The notes under the pieces are model-generated. The model saw nothing but the letters and a program-made list of their open reading frames with translations. It was not told the DNA's origin and ran no database searches. A program made the translations under genes and the position numbers. Below, in pieces: positions 17,540 to 26,797 of a stretch of DNA of 43,299 nt; the stretch's first letter is position 1; every line of letters begins with the position of its first letter. The DNA comes from Rhodocyclaceae bacterium (lineage in GTDB: Bacteria > Pseudomonadota > Gammaproteobacteria > Burkholderiales > Rhodocyclaceae), in NCBI GenBank assembly GCA_018883385.1, contig VEQD01000002.1, forward strand, positions 1 through 43,299. The letters run 5' to 3'.

Positions 17540-18235
17540 TTAGTCGCGGTCGTTGCCGTTAAAAATCATCAGCAAATTCAACAGGCTGACGAAGAGGTTG
17601 TAGATGTCCAGGTACACCGCCAGGGTGGCCGTGATGTAGTTGGTTTCACCGCCATTGACGATGCGGCTCAGGTCATACAACAGGTAGCCGGTGAAGAGTA
17701 GGGCACCAATCGCCGATATGGCAATCGCCATGGCCGGAATGGCCAGGAAAATATTGGCCAGTGAGGCAATGATCAGCAGAATCAGACCGGCAAACAGGAA
17801 ATTACCCATGAAGCTGAAGTCGCGCTTGCTGACGCTGGTGTACATAGCCAGCGAAAAGAAGATCGCCGCAGTGGCGCTGCCTGCCATCGCAATGAGTGCA
17901 CCCCCATTGGTCATTCCTAGGGCGACACTCAGGATCTGCGACAGCATCACCCCCATAAAGAAAGTGAAACCCAGCAGCAGAAAGACACCCGTCGCGCTAT
18001 TCCGGTTGCGCTGGATGCCCCACATAAAGGCGAAGGCGATACCAAAAAATAGCAACACACCCATGATCGGGCTACCGGCCATCAGCATCGGCACGTTGGC
18101 GGCCATGCCAACCACAGCACCAATGACCGTCGGGATCAGCGACAGCGCGAGCAGCCAGTAGGTGTTGCGCAATACCTGATTGCGGGCGGCATTGATGGTC
18201 ATTCCGCCGAGAGAGGGTGTTGTGCGAATATCCAT
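17540..18235 (-). CDS. BAX inhibitor-1 (YccA/YbhL) family inner membrane protein
   Basis: The product has 231 residues with about seven hydrophobic segments covering residues 25-230, the pattern of the BI-1 family. GMTNGGALIAMAGSATAAIF and the C-terminal YLDIYNLFVSLLNLLMIFNG are characteristic; the latter includes the conserved Asp near the last helix. E. coli YccA modulates the FtsH protease and other members leak calcium or protons; which applies here is unknown. The ATG at 18235 is preceded by GAGGAA on the minus strand. It is monocistronic, between a promoter-like region at 18288-18317 and its terminator. Confidence 0.9.
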   Translation of the reverse strand: MDIRTTPSLGGMTINAARNQVLRNTYWLLALSLIPTVIGAVVGMAANVPMLMAGSPIMGVLLFFGIAFAFMWGIQRNRNSATGVFLLLGFTFFMGVMLSQILSVALGMTNGGALIAMAGSATAAIFFSLAMYTSVSKRDFSFMGNFLFAGLILLIIASLANIFLAIPAMAIAISAIGALLFTGYLLYDLSRIVNGGETNYITATLAVYLDIYNLFVSLLNLLMIFNGNDRD

Positions 18236-18287
18236 GGCTTATTCCTCAATAAAAACAGTGTGCTAAAACAATCGGAGCGTTTCAGCG

Positions 18288-18317
18288 CCTATATGGTAGC
18301 TGATAATTCATATTCAA
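18288..18317 (-). promoter_or_regulatory. Possible promoter of the BI-1 family gene
   Basis: Minus strand TTGAAT (complement of 18312-18317) and TATAGG (complement of 18288-18293) with an 18-base spacer. Each hexamer matches four of six consensus positions, so this is only a candidate. Confidence 0.35.
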
Positions 18318-18353
18318 GCCGATAGAGCTTAACGGCGGCTTATGAAACCGATA

Positions 18354-19103
18354 TTAAATAGTGTGGCGGGTCAACCGGCCGTCTTCGGCCGCGGCGCGCT
18401 CGTCCCAAGCCAGGTACTCGCCCCGCTCAGGCGACCAGTCGGCCAGCACCCAGCGTTCGACATGAATGCCATCAACGATGAGGTCGTGGGTGGCCGGCCG
18501 GTGCGTATGGCCGTGAATCATCGTCGCATAGCCGTGGTGGCGGGCTTCATCTTCCACGGTCGCTTCACTGACATCGGTCATTTCCAGGGTTTGCGCATCA
18601 GTGCGCCGCCCCTCGCTGCGCCAGCGCAGCCAGCGGGCGATGAGGCGCCGTACCCAGTAGGGATACCCCAGAAACTTCGCCTGGATTTTTGGGTCATGAA
18701 CTGTGGCGCGGTAGCGCTGATAAGCCACATCGTCAGTGCAATACAGATCCCCGTGCGACAACACAAATTGCCAGTTCGGGAGCGAGAGCACGTAAGGGTC
18801 TGGCAAATGATGTATGCCCAATTGCGCCAGCGCTTGATCGCTGAGCAGAAAATCCCGGTTGCCGGCCATAAAGTACACGGCAACGCCCGCTTGAGTCAGT
18901 TCGCGCAGGGCGCTAAAAACCGGCTGGTATTTGCGGCGCTTGAGTTCCTCATCGCCAACCCAGTATTCAAAAATATCGCCCAGCAGATAAACCGCAGAGG
19001 CTTCCCGGCGGGCGCGCTCCAAAAAACTTAAGAAGCGCGCCGTAATGGCCTCAGCCGCCGGGGTGCCCGATGCCAGATGCACATCGGACGCAAAGAAGAT
19101 CAT
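18354..19103 (-). CDS. lpxH: UDP-2,3-diacylglucosamine diphosphatase LpxH
   Basis: LpxH hydrolyses UDP-2,3-diacylglucosamine to lipid X in lipid A synthesis at the inner face of the inner membrane. The product has 249 residues and the calcineurin-type metal motifs in order: SDVHLAS (D7, H9), [28 protein letters not shown] and MIHGHTHRP. Its start overlaps the ppiB stop by ATGA (19100-19103), so ppiB-lpxH is a translationally coupled pair. Confidence 0.95.
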   Translation of the reverse strand: MIFFASDVHLASGTPAAEAITARFLSFLERARREASAVYLLGDIFEYWVGDEELKRRKYQPVFSALRELTQAGVAVYFMAGNRDFLLSDQALAQLGIHHLPDPYVLSLPNWQFVLSHGDLYCTDDVAYQRYRATVHDPKIQAKFLGYPYWVRRLIARWLRWRSEGRRTDAQTLEMTDVSEATVEDEARHHGYATMIHGHTHRPATHDLIVDGIHVERWVLADWSPERGEYLAWDERAAAEDGRLTRHTI

Positions 19104-19597
19104 TTAATCGTAACCGACTGGATGATCACGTCTTCTTTGGGCACGTCTTGATGGAAGCCGCTGGTGCCGGTCTTCACGGCTTTGATCTTGTTGACCGTAT
19201 CCATACCCTCGGTCACTTTGCCAAATACGGCATAGCCCCAGCCTTGGGGCGTTTCACTCTTGAAGTTCAGGAAGTCATTGTCAGCGACATTGATAAAGAA
19301 CTGAGCGCTGGCCGATTGCGGGTCGTTGGTGCGTGCCATGGCAATGGTGCCCGTGTTGTTCTTCAAGCCGTTGTTGGCTTCATTCTTAATCGGTGCGTGG
19401 GTGTCTTTTTGCTTCATGCCCGGCGCAAAACCGCCGCCCTGGATCATGAAACCATTAATGACGCGATGGAAGATCGTGTTGTCGTAATGGCCTTCGCGGG
19501 CGTACGTCAGAAAATTGGCAACCGTCACCGGGGCGTGTTCGTTATCGAGTTCCAGCGTGATGGGGCCGTAGTTGGTGTTGAGGATGACGGTTTGCAT
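19100..19597 (-). CDS. ppiB: Peptidyl-prolyl cis-trans isomerase B (cyclophilin)
   Basis: This cytoplasmic cyclophilin speeds proline isomerisation in folding proteins. The product has 165 residues with no signal peptide. Active-site blocks are [36 protein letters not shown] and the Trp/Tyr region [11 protein letters not shown]. The ATG at 19597 has AAGGAG nine bases upstream on the minus strand. It is divergent from cysS, a common arrangement, and overlaps lpxH at its 3' end. Confidence 0.95.
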   Translation of the reverse strand: MQTVILNTNYGPITLELDNEHAPVTVANFLTYAREGHYDNTIFHRVINGFMIQGGGFAPGMKQKDTHAPIKNEANNGLKNNTGTIAMARTNDPQSASAQFFINVADNDFLNFKSETPQGWGYAVFGKVTEGMDTVNKIKAVKTGTSGFHQDVPKEDVIIQSVTIK

Positions 19598-19610
19598 GAA
19601 AGCTTTCTCC

Positions 19611-19638
19611 TTGGGGATACCGTTGGTCGTGCTATATT
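19611..19638 (+). promoter_or_regulatory. Possible cysS promoter
   Basis: TATATT at 19633-19638 is a good -10; TTGGGG at 19611-19616 is a weak -35 at 16 bases. The start would be near 19645, leaving a leader of about 35 bases. Confidence 0.45.
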
Positions 19639-19679
19639 CAAAGACGCATTTTATCCGTATTTCCCTTGGTTACGCCCCC

Positions 19680-21068
19680 ATGCTGTCGATCTATAACACC
19701 CTTGCGCGTGAAAAAACCCCGTTGAAACCCATCTGTCCGGGGCAGGTGCGTATGTACGTATGCGGCATGACGGTCTACGATTTTTGCCACCTCGGTCACG
19801 CCCGGGTCATGGTGGTCTTCGATATGGTGTACCGCTGGCTCATAGCGCAGGGTTACCAGGTCGAATATGTCCGTAACATCACCGACATCGACGACAAGAT
19901 CATCCATCGCGCCAACGAGCGTGGCGAAACTATCCAACAGCTGACTGACCGTTACATCGCCGCCATGCACGAAGACAGCGATGCACTCGGCGTGCTGCGC
20001 CCAAACAAAGAGCCACGCGCGACTGAATATGTTCAGGAAATGCTCGACCTCATCGGCACCCTTGAAAACAAGGGTTTGGCGTATCAAGGTGGTGATGGCG
20101 ATGTGAACTTTGCCGTGCGCAAGTTCCCCGGTTACGGCAAGCTTTCGGGCAAATCACTCGACGACTTGCGTGCCGGTGAACGTGTAGCGGTTGCAGGTGC
20201 CAAAGAGGACCCGCTCGATTTCGTGTTGTGGAAGCACGCCAAGGCGGGCGAACCAGCCTGGGCTTCCCCCTGGGGCGATGGTCGACCGGGTTGGCACATC
20301 GAATGCTCGGCCATGAGTAGCGCCTTGCTTGGCAATCACTTTGATATTCACGGTGGTGGCGCAGACTTGCAGTTTCCGCATCACGAGAACGAGATTGCCC
20401 AGTCCGAGGGCGCGCACGGCGGCACCTTCGCCAACATCTGGATGCATAACGGGTTCATTCGTGTCGAGAAAGACGGCATCGAAGAAAAGATGTCGAAGTC
20501 GCTCGGCAACTTCTTCACCATCCGCGACGTGCTCAAGGTCTACGACCCTGAGGTCATCCGCTTCTTTATCCTGCGCGCCCAGTACCGCAGCCCACTCAAT
20601 TACTCGACCGCCCACCTCGACGACGCCGGCCACGCACTCGAACGCCTCTACACCGCGCTGCGCAATGTGCCCGCTGATGAGGTGGCCATCGACTGGAACA
20701 ATCCGCACGCCCAGAAGTTTGCCGCCGCCATGAACGACGACTTCAACACGCCAGAAGCCATGGCCGTGTTGTTCGAGCTGGTGCAGGCCGTCAACCGAGA
20801 GCAATGCAGTAAGCTGGCCGGTCAGCTCAAAGCCCTGGCCGGGGTACTCGGTCTGTTGCAACGTTCCCCTGAAGCCTTTTTGCAACGTGCGAAGGGCACA
20901 GATGCCGATGGGCTGACCCCCGAACAAATCGAAACCAAGATTCAGGAACGCCTCAACGCCCGAAAGGCCAAAGATTTCGCCACGGCCGACCGCGTGCGCA
21001 AAGCGCTGCTCGAGGCAGGCGTCGTCCTCGAAGACACCCCGCAGGGCACGATCTGGCGTCGCGCCTGA
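19680..21068 (+). CDS. cysS: Cysteinyl-tRNA synthetase
   Basis: This monomeric class I synthetase charges tRNA-Cys. From ATG 19680 the product has 462 residues. Visible are the zinc-binding and HIGH-like region [28 protein letters not shown] and LQFPHHENE with the other zinc ligands, and the KMSKS loop [12 protein letters not shown]. The C-terminal anticodon domain ends in [12 protein letters not shown]. The start matches the family (MLSIYNTL); frames reaching further up would run into the ppiB start. No ribosome site is obvious. Confidence 0.96.
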   Translation: MLSIYNTLAREKTPLKPICPGQVRMYVCGMTVYDFCHLGHARVMVVFDMVYRWLIAQGYQVEYVRNITDIDDKIIHRANERGETIQQLTDRYIAAMHEDSDALGVLRPNKEPRATEYVQEMLDLIGTLENKGLAYQGGDGDVNFAVRKFPGYGKLSGKSLDDLRAGERVAVAGAKEDPLDFVLWKHAKAGEPAWASPWGDGRPGWHIECSAMSSALLGNHFDIHGGGADLQFPHHENEIAQSEGAHGGTFANIWMHNGFIRVEKDGIEEKMSKSLGNFFTIRDVLKVYDPEVIRFFILRAQYRSPLNYSTAHLDDAGHALERLYTALRNVPADEVAIDWNNPHAQKFAAAMNDDFNTPEAMAVLFELVQAVNREQCSKLAGQLKALAGVLGLLQRSPEAFLQRAKGTDADGLTPEQIETKIQERLNARKAKDFATADRVRKALLEAGVVLEDTPQGTIWRRA

Positions 21069-21078
21069 TTGGCAATCC

Positions 21079-22284
21079 ATGACGCAAAAACTGCAGCTGG
21101 CGCACGCTGAGCGCGCGACGCTGCTTATTCTGGCCGGCATTCAGTTTTGCCATGTGCTGGACTTCATGATCATGATGCCGCTGGGGCCGTTTCTTATCAG
21201 TGCCCTGAGTATCACCACGCATGAGTTTGCTTTACTGGTGGCCAGCTACAGTTTTAGTGCCGCGGCTGCCGGGCTGCTCATTGCCCCGATTGTTGACCGA
21301 TTCGAACGCAAGCGTTTTCTGCTAGCCATCTTTGCAGCCTTTGCCTTAGCGACCTTGTTCTGCGCGTTGTCACCCAGTTTTCTCACTTTGCTCATCGCGC
21401 GTGGTCTCGCCGGCGTCTTCGGCGGCATGATGGGGGCATTAGTGCACACCATGGTGGCCGATGCGATTCCTTTCGAGCGGCGGGCCAAAGCTACGGGCTA
21501 CGTTGCTACCGCATTTTCCGTGTCCAGCATCGCTGGTGTGCCGCTCTCATTGCTGCTGGCCGACGCCCTCGGCTGGCAATCCCCGTTTCTGCTCATAGCA
21601 CTTATCAGCATCGGGCTGATCTGGTTTGGTCATCGCGTACTGCCCGATTTTCGGGCGCATCTGGACACTCGAGGCGAAGCGCGGGCGATCCGTCAAATGC
21701 TGCGTATCGCCGTGGAGCCTAACCATCTCCGCGCCATGCTACTCACCTGTCTGATTATTTTGGGTGGTTTTACCGTTATTCCGTACATCACACTGTACGC
21801 CATCGCCAACGTGGGTATCGCCAGTGAGCAGATTCCCCTCATCTATTTTTTGGGCGGTGCCGCGACGCTCATTACCGCACGACTCATTGGTGCTTTGGCC
21901 GATCGTTTTGGCAAAGTCGTCGTCTTCCGTATCGTCGCCATCGGTGCCTGCTTGCCAGTATTGCTCGTGACGCATCTGGAACATGTACCGCTCGTGGTCT
22001 GGCTGAGCATTACCACGCTATTTTTCATCCTGGTCTCTGGCCGCATGGTGCCGCTGCTGGCCATTGTCGGTTCAGCGGTCAAACCGCAGGAGCGGGGTAC
22101 TTTTCTATCGCTCAATGCCACGGTACAGTCGATGGCCATGGGCCTGGCCAGTATGATCGGTGGGATCTTCATCACCCAAACGCCCGACGGATTTATTTCC
22201 GGTTACGGCTGGGTAGGCTTGGTCGCTGCCACGTTTAACCTTTTGGCTGCAGTTTGGGTCGGCCGGGTCGCAATCAGAAACTAA
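21079..22284 (+). CDS. Major facilitator superfamily transporter
   Basis: The product has 401 residues and about twelve membrane segments. The loop 2-3 signature appears as APIVDRFERKRFLLAIF, and its repeat in the second half as IGALADRFGKVVVFRI. ARGLAGVFGGMMGALVHTMV resembles the DHA1 group (drug or sugar efflux, AraJ-like). The exported compound cannot be told. The ATG lies 10 bases after cysS, so it probably shares that transcript. Two short downstream genes follow in the same direction. Confidence 0.88.
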   Translation: MTQKLQLAHAERATLLILAGIQFCHVLDFMIMMPLGPFLISALSITTHEFALLVASYSFSAAAAGLLIAPIVDRFERKRFLLAIFAAFALATLFCALSPSFLTLLIARGLAGVFGGMMGALVHTMVADAIPFERRAKATGYVATAFSVSSIAGVPLSLLLADALGWQSPFLLIALISIGLIWFGHRVLPDFRAHLDTRGEARAIRQMLRIAVEPNHLRAMLLTCLIILGGFTVIPYITLYAIANVGIASEQIPLIYFLGGAATLITARLIGALADRFGKVVVFRIVAIGACLPVLLVTHLEHVPLVVWLSITTLFFILVSGRMVPLLAIVGSAVKPQERGTFLSLNATVQSMAMGLASMIGGIFITQTPDGFISGYGWVGLVAATFNLLAAVWVGRVAIRN

Positions 22285-22338
22285 TTGCTTTGCCGTACGA
22301 GAGGCTTACCTGCAGAGACTTTTGACGGGTAAACTCGG

Positions 22339-22500
22339 ATGATTATGACGAAACGCGCCCGCCGTCGCCAGAAACGCCCAAACGCTGCAGCCAAGGCGCT
22401 AACGACTGGCCTGTACCGGCCCAAGGTCGAAATCGACCGCCGTAAAGCCGCAAGGCTCATCCGCGGCGCTAAACACAAGGAGCCACCCAAATGCGAATGA
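22339..22500 (+). CDS. 53-residue basic protein, ArfA-like candidate
   Basis: This short frame runs from ATG 22339 (or ATG 22345) to TGA 22498-22500 and overlaps the rhodanese start by ten bases. The product begins MIMTKRARRRQKRPN and is very basic. Without gaps, NA....L...LYRPKVEIDRR (residues 15-35) lines up with NA....L...LFRQRVEKNKK of E. coli ArfA, which rescues ribosomes stalled on mRNA lacking a stop codon; the basic tail IRGAKHKEP also fits an mRNA-channel tail. The GKGSY motif of ArfA is missing and Ala18 of ArfA is replaced by Lys, so the match is suggestive only. The ribosome site is weak. It could instead be an unrelated basic peptide coupled to the rhodanese gene. Confidence 0.55.
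   Translation: MIMTKRARRRQKRPNAAAKALTTGLYRPKVEIDRRKAARLIRGAKHKEPPKCE
22438..22468 (+). other. Stem-loop near the 3' end of the 53-codon ORF
   Basis: CGCCG (22438-22442) pairs with CGGCG (22464-22468), and inside it AGCC, loop GCAA, GGCT (22446-22457). No T run follows. In E. coli arfA a hairpin in the coding end leads to a message cut before its stop codon; a similar use here is inference. Confidence 0.5.
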
Positions 22501-22904
22501 CGACACTATTAGTCGGAGCATCATTGCTCGTATCAGTCGTAGCACACGCCGAGATCATTGATATTGATAATGCCGAGTTGGTCAGGCTTCAGGCCAAAGG
22601 GGTGCCCGTCATTGATATACGAACACCCGAAGAGTGGCGAGAAACCGGGGTGATCAAGGGCGCACGCCTCATGACGTTTTCGTTTACCAGTGGTTTTGAT
22701 AAAGCCGGCTGGTTAAAGCAGGAGCAACAGGTCGCCAAGCCCGGTGAGCCTGTGGTGCTGGTTTGCCGTAGCGGCCGTCGGTCGAAGGCGGTGGCCGATT
22801 ACATGGAATCACAATCCGTGAAAGGCACGATCTATCACGCCAACGGCGGCATGAATGCCTGGAAGGCAGAAGGGCGCCCAGTGGTCGCGCCCATCGCACC
22901 CTAG
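22491..22904 (+). CDS. Periplasmic rhodanese-domain protein
   Basis: The product has 137 residues. A signal peptide ([17 protein letters not shown], cut after residue 20) places it in the periplasm. A single rhodanese domain follows, with [19 protein letters not shown] and the active-site loop [11 protein letters not shown], nucleophile Cys92. Such proteins carry sulphane sulphur, for example in thiol or cyanide handling; the natural donor is unknown. AAGGAG at 22477-22482 lies eight bases before ATG 22491. Its stop overlaps the dnaJ stop on the other strand within CTAG. Confidence 0.9.
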   Translation: MRMTTLLVGASLLVSVVAHAEIIDIDNAELVRLQAKGVPVIDIRTPEEWRETGVIKGARLMTFSFTSGFDKAGWLKQEQQVAKPGEPVVLVCRSGRRSKAVADYMESQSVKGTIYHANGGMNAWKAEGRPVVAPIAP

Positions 22905-24043
22905 CTGCTAAAGAAGTTCTTCAGCTTTTGCTGCCAGCCGCCTTCTTGCGGGGAGTGGTGTTCACCGAGGCTCTCCTGGAATTTGCGGAGCAGTTCTTTC
23001 TGTTCGCTGTTCAGGTTCACCGGGGTTTCGACAACGACATGTACATAGAGGTTGCCTTCGACGCCACTGCGCATGCCTTTGACGCCCTTGCCACGCAGAC
23101 GGAAGATTTTGCCCGTCTGGGTTTCTTCGGGGATGCGCAGGCTGGCCGTGCCGTCGAGGGTGGGGACGTCGATGTCGCCACCCAGCGTGGCGGTCGTCAT
23201 GGTGATAGGGATTTCGCAATGTAGGTCGTCACCATCGCGTGTGAAGAGTTCGTGCTGGCGTAGGCTGATTTGGACATAAAGATCCCCGGAGGGGCCACCG
23301 TTGACGCCGGCCTCGCCTTCGCCCGAGAGGCGGATGCGGTCACCATCGTTAACGCCGGCCGGGATTTTGATTTCCAGGGTTTTGTTTTCACGCTTGCGAC
23401 CGCGGCCATGGCAGTCGGTGCAGGGGTCTTCAATGACCTTGCCAGAGCCATGGCAATGCGGGCAGCTCTGCTGTACCGAGAAGAAACCTTGTTGCATGCG
23501 TACTTGGCCGCTGCCTTTACAGGTGCCGCAGGTTTTGCTGCTGGTGCCGGGTTTGGCGCCCGAGCCTTTGCAGGTGTCGCAGTTGATTTCGGTCGGGATG
23601 CGAATGCGGGTCTGGGTGCCTTTGGCAGCTTCTTCCAGCGAGATGTCGAGGTCGTAGCGCAGATCGGCGCCACGATAGACCTGGCTGCGACCACCGCGGC
23701 CACCACCCCCTCCAAAGCCACCGCCACCGCCGCGGAAGATTTCTTCAAAGATGTTGCCAAAGTCGAAGCCGCCGGCACCGCCACCCCCAAAACCGCCAAA
23801 GCCGCCACCCATGGAAGGATCCACACCGGCATGGCCATACTGATCGTAAGCGGCGCGTTTATTCGGATCGCTCAGAATTTCGTAGGCTTCTTTGACTTCT
23901 TTGAACTGGGCCTCGGCCGATTTGTCGTCTGGGTTACGGTCCGGGTGAAATTTCATCGCGAGACGACGATAGGCCTTTTTCAGGTCGTCGTCGGAGGCGC
24001 CTTTGTGTACACCCAGAATTTCGTAGTAATCGCGTTTGGACAT
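22901..24043 (-). CDS. dnaJ: Chaperone DnaJ
   Basis: DnaJ delivers unfolded proteins to DnaK and stimulates its ATPase. The product has 380 residues. The J domain (1-70) carries HPD in [12 protein letters not shown] Gly/Phe-rich linker follows ([18 protein letters not shown]), then four zinc-finger repeats [24 protein letters not shown] and CTDCHGRG, and the C-terminal substrate domains. It is the last gene of the heat-shock block, 86 bases after dnaK with a terminator-like hairpin between. The C terminus meets the rhodanese gene tail to tail. Confidence 0.97.
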   Translation of the reverse strand: MSKRDYYEILGVHKGASDDDLKKAYRRLAMKFHPDRNPDDKSAEAQFKEVKEAYEILSDPNKRAAYDQYGHAGVDPSMGGGFGGFGGGGAGGFDFGNIFEEIFRGGGGGFGGGGGRGGRSQVYRGADLRYDLDISLEEAAKGTQTRIRIPTEINCDTCKGSGAKPGTSSKTCGTCKGSGQVRMQQGFFSVQQSCPHCHGSGKVIEDPCTDCHGRGRKRENKTLEIKIPAGVNDGDRIRLSGEGEAGVNGGPSGDLYVQISLRQHELFTRDGDDLHCEIPITMTTATLGGDIDVPTLDGTASLRIPEETQTGKIFRLRGKGVKGMRSGVEGNLYVHVVVETPVNLNSEQKELLRKFQESLGEHHSPQEGGWQQKLKNFFSS

Positions 24044-24080
24044 GGCGGTTCGGCTTTGTTTTGATTCAAATCGGTTAATG

Positions 24081-24109
24081 CAAAAGGGGGCAAGGTCGCC
24101 CTTGCCCCC
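24081..24109 (-). terminator. Hairpin between dnaK and dnaJ
   Basis: On the minus strand GGGGGCAAGG, loop GCGA, CCTTGCCCCC (24109-24086) then TTTTG. A perfect ten-pair stem with a GNRA loop and four T makes a partial terminator or 3' stabiliser for dnaK, which would make dnaK more abundant than dnaJ. Confidence 0.75.
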
Positions 24110-24129
24110 ATGGGATCAGTGATCCGGCG

Positions 24130-26058
24130 TTACTTCTTGTCCTTCACTTCGGTGAACTCGGCATCCACCACGTCGCCTTCCGGCTGCTTGCCGGCATCGG
24201 CCTGCCCACCGGCACCTGGTGCGGCACCAGCGTCACCGCCTTGCGCACCGGCTAGCTGAGCCAAGGCCTGTGAAGCCTGCATCAGCGCTTCAGCTTTCTT
24301 TTCGATCTCGGCTTTGTCGGTGCCACGGACAGCGTCTTCGACCTCCTTGGCTGCAGCTTCGATCTTGGCCTTTTCGTCGGCGGGCACTTTGTCGCCCAGC
24401 TCGTTCAGCATCTTGCGGACACTGTGCACGGCTGCGTCACCGCCGTTACGGGCGTCGGCTAGTTCCCGGGCTTTGTGGTCTTCGGCCGCATTGGCTTCAG
24501 CGTCCTTGACCATGCGCTGGATTTCTTCCTCCGACAGACCGGTGTTGGCTTTGATGGTGATCTTGTTTTCCTTGCCAGTCTGCTTGTCTTTGGCCGAGAC
24601 ATGCAGGATCCCGTTAGCATCGATGTCGAAGGTGACTTCGATCTGCGGCGTCCCGCGGGCAGCGGCTGGAATGCCTTCCAGGTTGAACTGACCGAGGCTC
24701 TTATTGCCGTTGGCCATTTCACGTTCGCCTTGCAGCACGTGGATGGTCACCGCCGATTGGTTATCGTCAGCCGTCGAGAAGACCTGGCTGGCCTTGGTCG
24801 GGATCGTCGTGTTCTTTGGAATCAGCTTGGTCATTACGCCGCCCAAGGTTTCGATGCCCAGGGTGAGCGGGGTAACGTCGAGCAGCAACACGTCTTTGAC
24901 ATCGCCCTGTAGCACGCCCCCTTGAACGGCCGCACCGACGGCCACGGCTTCATCCGGGTTGACGTCTTTGCGCGGCTCTTTGCCAAAGAATTCTTTGACC
25001 TTGTCCTGCACTTTGGGCATACGGCTCATACCGCCGACGAGGATCACGTCGCTGATGTCGCTGGCCGAGCAACCGGCATCCTTGAGTGCGGTGGCGCAAG
25101 GGGCGATCGTGCGTTCGATCAGGTCATCGACCAGGCTTTCAAACTTGGCGCGAGTGATCTTCATGGTCAGGTGCTTCGGACCGCTGGCATCGGCCGTGAT
25201 GTACGGCAGATTGATCTCGGTCTGTTGGGCCGACGAGAGCTCGATCTTGGCTTTTTCAGCGGCTTCTTTCAGGCGCTGCAGGGCCAGTACGTCGTTCTTT
25301 AGATCGGCGCCAGACTCTTTCTTGAATTCTGTGACGATGTAGTCGATCAGACGTTGGTCGAAATCTTCGCCACCCAGGAAGGTGTCGCCGTTGGTCGACA
25401 GCACTTCGAATTGGTGTTCGCCGTCGATCTCCGAGATGTCGATGATCGAGATATCAAAGGTGCCGCCGCCCAGGTCGAAGACGGCAATCTTGCGATCGCC
25501 TTCTTTTTTGTCCATACCGAAAGCCAGAGCCGCTGCGGTCGGTTCGTTGATGATGCGCTTGACGTCTAGACCGGCGATACGGCCGGCATCCTTCGTGGCC
25601 TGGCGTTGGCTGTCGTTGAAGTAAGCCGGCACGGTAATGACGGCCTCGGTGACTTCTTCACCCAGGTAGTCTTCAGCGGCCTTTTTCATTTTGCGCAGCA
25701 CTTCGGCAGACACCTGTTGCGGCGCCATTTTCTTATCGCTCAGCACTTCCACCCAGGCGTCACCATTGTCGGCCTTGGTGATCTTGAACGGCATCAGGCT
25801 AATGTCTTTTTGGACTTCTTTATCTTCGAAACGACGACCGATCAGACGCTTGATGGCATACAGGGTGTTCTTCGGGTTGGTGACGGCCTGACGCTTGGCC
25901 GGTGCGCCAACGAGGACTTCACCATCGTTGGTGTAGGCAATGATCGACGGGGTGGTGCGGGCGCCTTCGGCGTTTTCAATCACCTTGGGGGCGCCATTTT
26001 CCATGACGGAAACGCACGAGTTGGTCGTACCGAGGTCAATACCGATAATTTTTCCCAT
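24130..26058 (-). CDS. dnaK: Chaperone DnaK (Hsp70)
   Basis: This is the main Hsp70 chaperone. The product has 642 residues. The ATPase domain begins [20 protein letters not shown] and contains [14 protein letters not shown] and [13 protein letters not shown]; the linker [19 protein letters not shown] leads to the substrate domain. The lid ends in a Gly/Ala-rich stretch and [12 protein letters not shown], normal for proteobacterial DnaK. AAGGA lies nine bases before the ATG at 26058. It has its own heat-shock promoter match upstream and lies between grpE and dnaJ. Confidence 0.98.
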   Translation of the reverse strand: MGKIIGIDLGTTNSCVSVMENGAPKVIENAEGARTTPSIIAYTNDGEVLVGAPAKRQAVTNPKNTLYAIKRLIGRRFEDKEVQKDISLMPFKITKADNGDAWVEVLSDKKMAPQQVSAEVLRKMKKAAEDYLGEEVTEAVITVPAYFNDSQRQATKDAGRIAGLDVKRIINEPTAAALAFGMDKKEGDRKIAVFDLGGGTFDISIIDISEIDGEHQFEVLSTNGDTFLGGEDFDQRLIDYIVTEFKKESGADLKNDVLALQRLKEAAEKAKIELSSAQQTEINLPYITADASGPKHLTMKITRAKFESLVDDLIERTIAPCATALKDAGCSASDISDVILVGGMSRMPKVQDKVKEFFGKEPRKDVNPDEAVAVGAAVQGGVLQGDVKDVLLLDVTPLTLGIETLGGVMTKLIPKNTTIPTKASQVFSTADDNQSAVTIHVLQGEREMANGNKSLGQFNLEGIPAAARGTPQIEVTFDIDANGILHVSAKDKQTGKENKITIKANTGLSEEEIQRMVKDAEANAAEDHKARELADARNGGDAAVHSVRKMLNELGDKVPADEKAKIEAAAKEVEDAVRGTDKAEIEKKAEALMQASQALAQLAGAQGGDAGAAPGAGGQADAGKQPEGDVVDAEFTEVKDKK

Positions 26059-26100
26059 GGATTCTTATCCTTGTTATTTGCTAAGTGGTTGATTGGTTGG

Positions 26101-26120
26101 GTGAAGTGTCATCGCTTCAC
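26101..26120 (-). other. Stem-loop in the dnaK leader
   Basis: GTGAAG (26101-26106) pairs with CTTCAC (26115-26120) around an eight-base loop. It lies between the predicted dnaK start site (near 26128) and the dnaK ATG, so it would be in the leader RNA. A regulatory role is not shown. Confidence 0.45.
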
Positions 26121-26134
26121 CGGACATGACGGCT

Positions 26135-26162
26135 ATGTGGGGCCGTGACGCCTGTTTTCAAT
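26135..26162 (-). promoter_or_regulatory. Heat-shock (sigma-32) promoter before dnaK
   Basis: On the minus strand, CCCTATTGAAAA has ATTGAA (complement of 26157-26162) in the -35 position, and CCCCACAT (complement of 26135-26142) in the -10 position, with 14 bases between. The sigma-32 consensus is CTTGAA, 13-15 bases, CCCCATNT. The start would be near 26128, about 70 bases before dnaK. Confidence 0.7.
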
Positions 26163-26176
26163 AGGGGGTATAGGAA

Positions 26177-26719
26177 TTAGCCGTTGGCAACGGTGACCAT
26201 GGCCGGGCGCAGCACGCGATCCGACAGCTGGTAACCCTTTTGCAGCACATTGACTACGGTGTTGCCCGGTTGGTCGGCGTCGACCATGGCGATAGCCTGG
26301 TGTTGATTCGGATCAAACTTATCGCCCGGCGCTGGATTTTCGACTTTCATGCCGCCGCGTTCGAAAGCGCTGAGGAGTTGCTTCTGGGTGAGTTCGACAC
26401 CTGAGCGCAGGGTGGCGGCATCAGCGGCCGTGTCGGCCAAAGCGGCGTCGAGGCTGTCGCTGACGGCGATGAGTTCACGGGCAAACTTCTCGACGGCGAA
26501 CTTGTGCGCCTTGGACACGTCTTCAGCAGCTCGCCGGCGCAGGTTTTCCCCCTCGGCCTTGGCGCGCAAATAGGCATCTTGCAGCTCGGTGACCTTGGCT
26601 TCCAGCGCAGCGAGTCGGGCTTCCGGTGCCTCTGGGGCCTCCGGCATGGCTACGGTCTCGGCAGCGGCCGGTTCATGAATAGTTTCTTCGGCGTTCGGTT
26701 CTTGGTGTTGTTCGGTCAT
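26177..26719 (-). CDS. grpE: Nucleotide exchange factor GrpE
   Basis: GrpE releases ADP from DnaK. The product has 180 residues. An acidic, poorly conserved N terminus ([20 protein letters not shown]) leads to the long dimer helix ([20 protein letters not shown], then [20 protein letters not shown]), followed by the C-terminal beta domain with [15 protein letters not shown] and [20 protein letters not shown]. It lies between hemH and dnaK on the minus strand and has a good heat-shock promoter just upstream. Confidence 0.96.
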   Translation of the reverse strand: MTEQHQEPNAEETIHEPAAAETVAMPEAPEAPEARLAALEAKVTELQDAYLRAKAEGENLRRRAAEDVSKAHKFAVEKFARELIAVSDSLDAALADTAADAATLRSGVELTQKQLLSAFERGGMKVENPAPGDKFDPNQHQAIAMVDADQPGNTVVNVLQKGYQLSDRVLRPAMVTVANG

Positions 26720-26763
26720 GTCGGTGATGTTCCGTGAATGCTTCTAAAAGGAGGTGTGCCAGC

Positions 26764-26791
26764 AATTGGGGGCGGGAGCGCGATATTCAAG
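26764..26791 (-). promoter_or_regulatory. Heat-shock (sigma-32) promoter before grpE
   Basis: On the minus strand, CTTGAA (complement of 26786-26791, exact consensus) and CCCCAATT (complement of 26764-26771) are 14 bases apart. It sits between the hemH stop and grpE; the start would be near 26757, with a leader of about 38 bases. Confidence 0.8.
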
Positions 26792-26797
26792 CCCCGT

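Noticed and set aside
18255-18270. CIRCE half-site look-alike (GTGTGCTAA)
   Set aside because: Only one imperfect half is present, with no inverted partner at nine bases, and it lies before an unrelated membrane protein gene.
20154-21140. 328-codon open frame antisense to cysS
   Set aside because: Complete overlap with a firmly identified synthetase; no ribosome site or recognisable domain.
23270-24064. 264-codon plus-strand frame across dnaJ
   Set aside because: Ala/Val/Phe-rich mirror of the Gly-rich DnaJ sequence; no start signals and no family resemblance.
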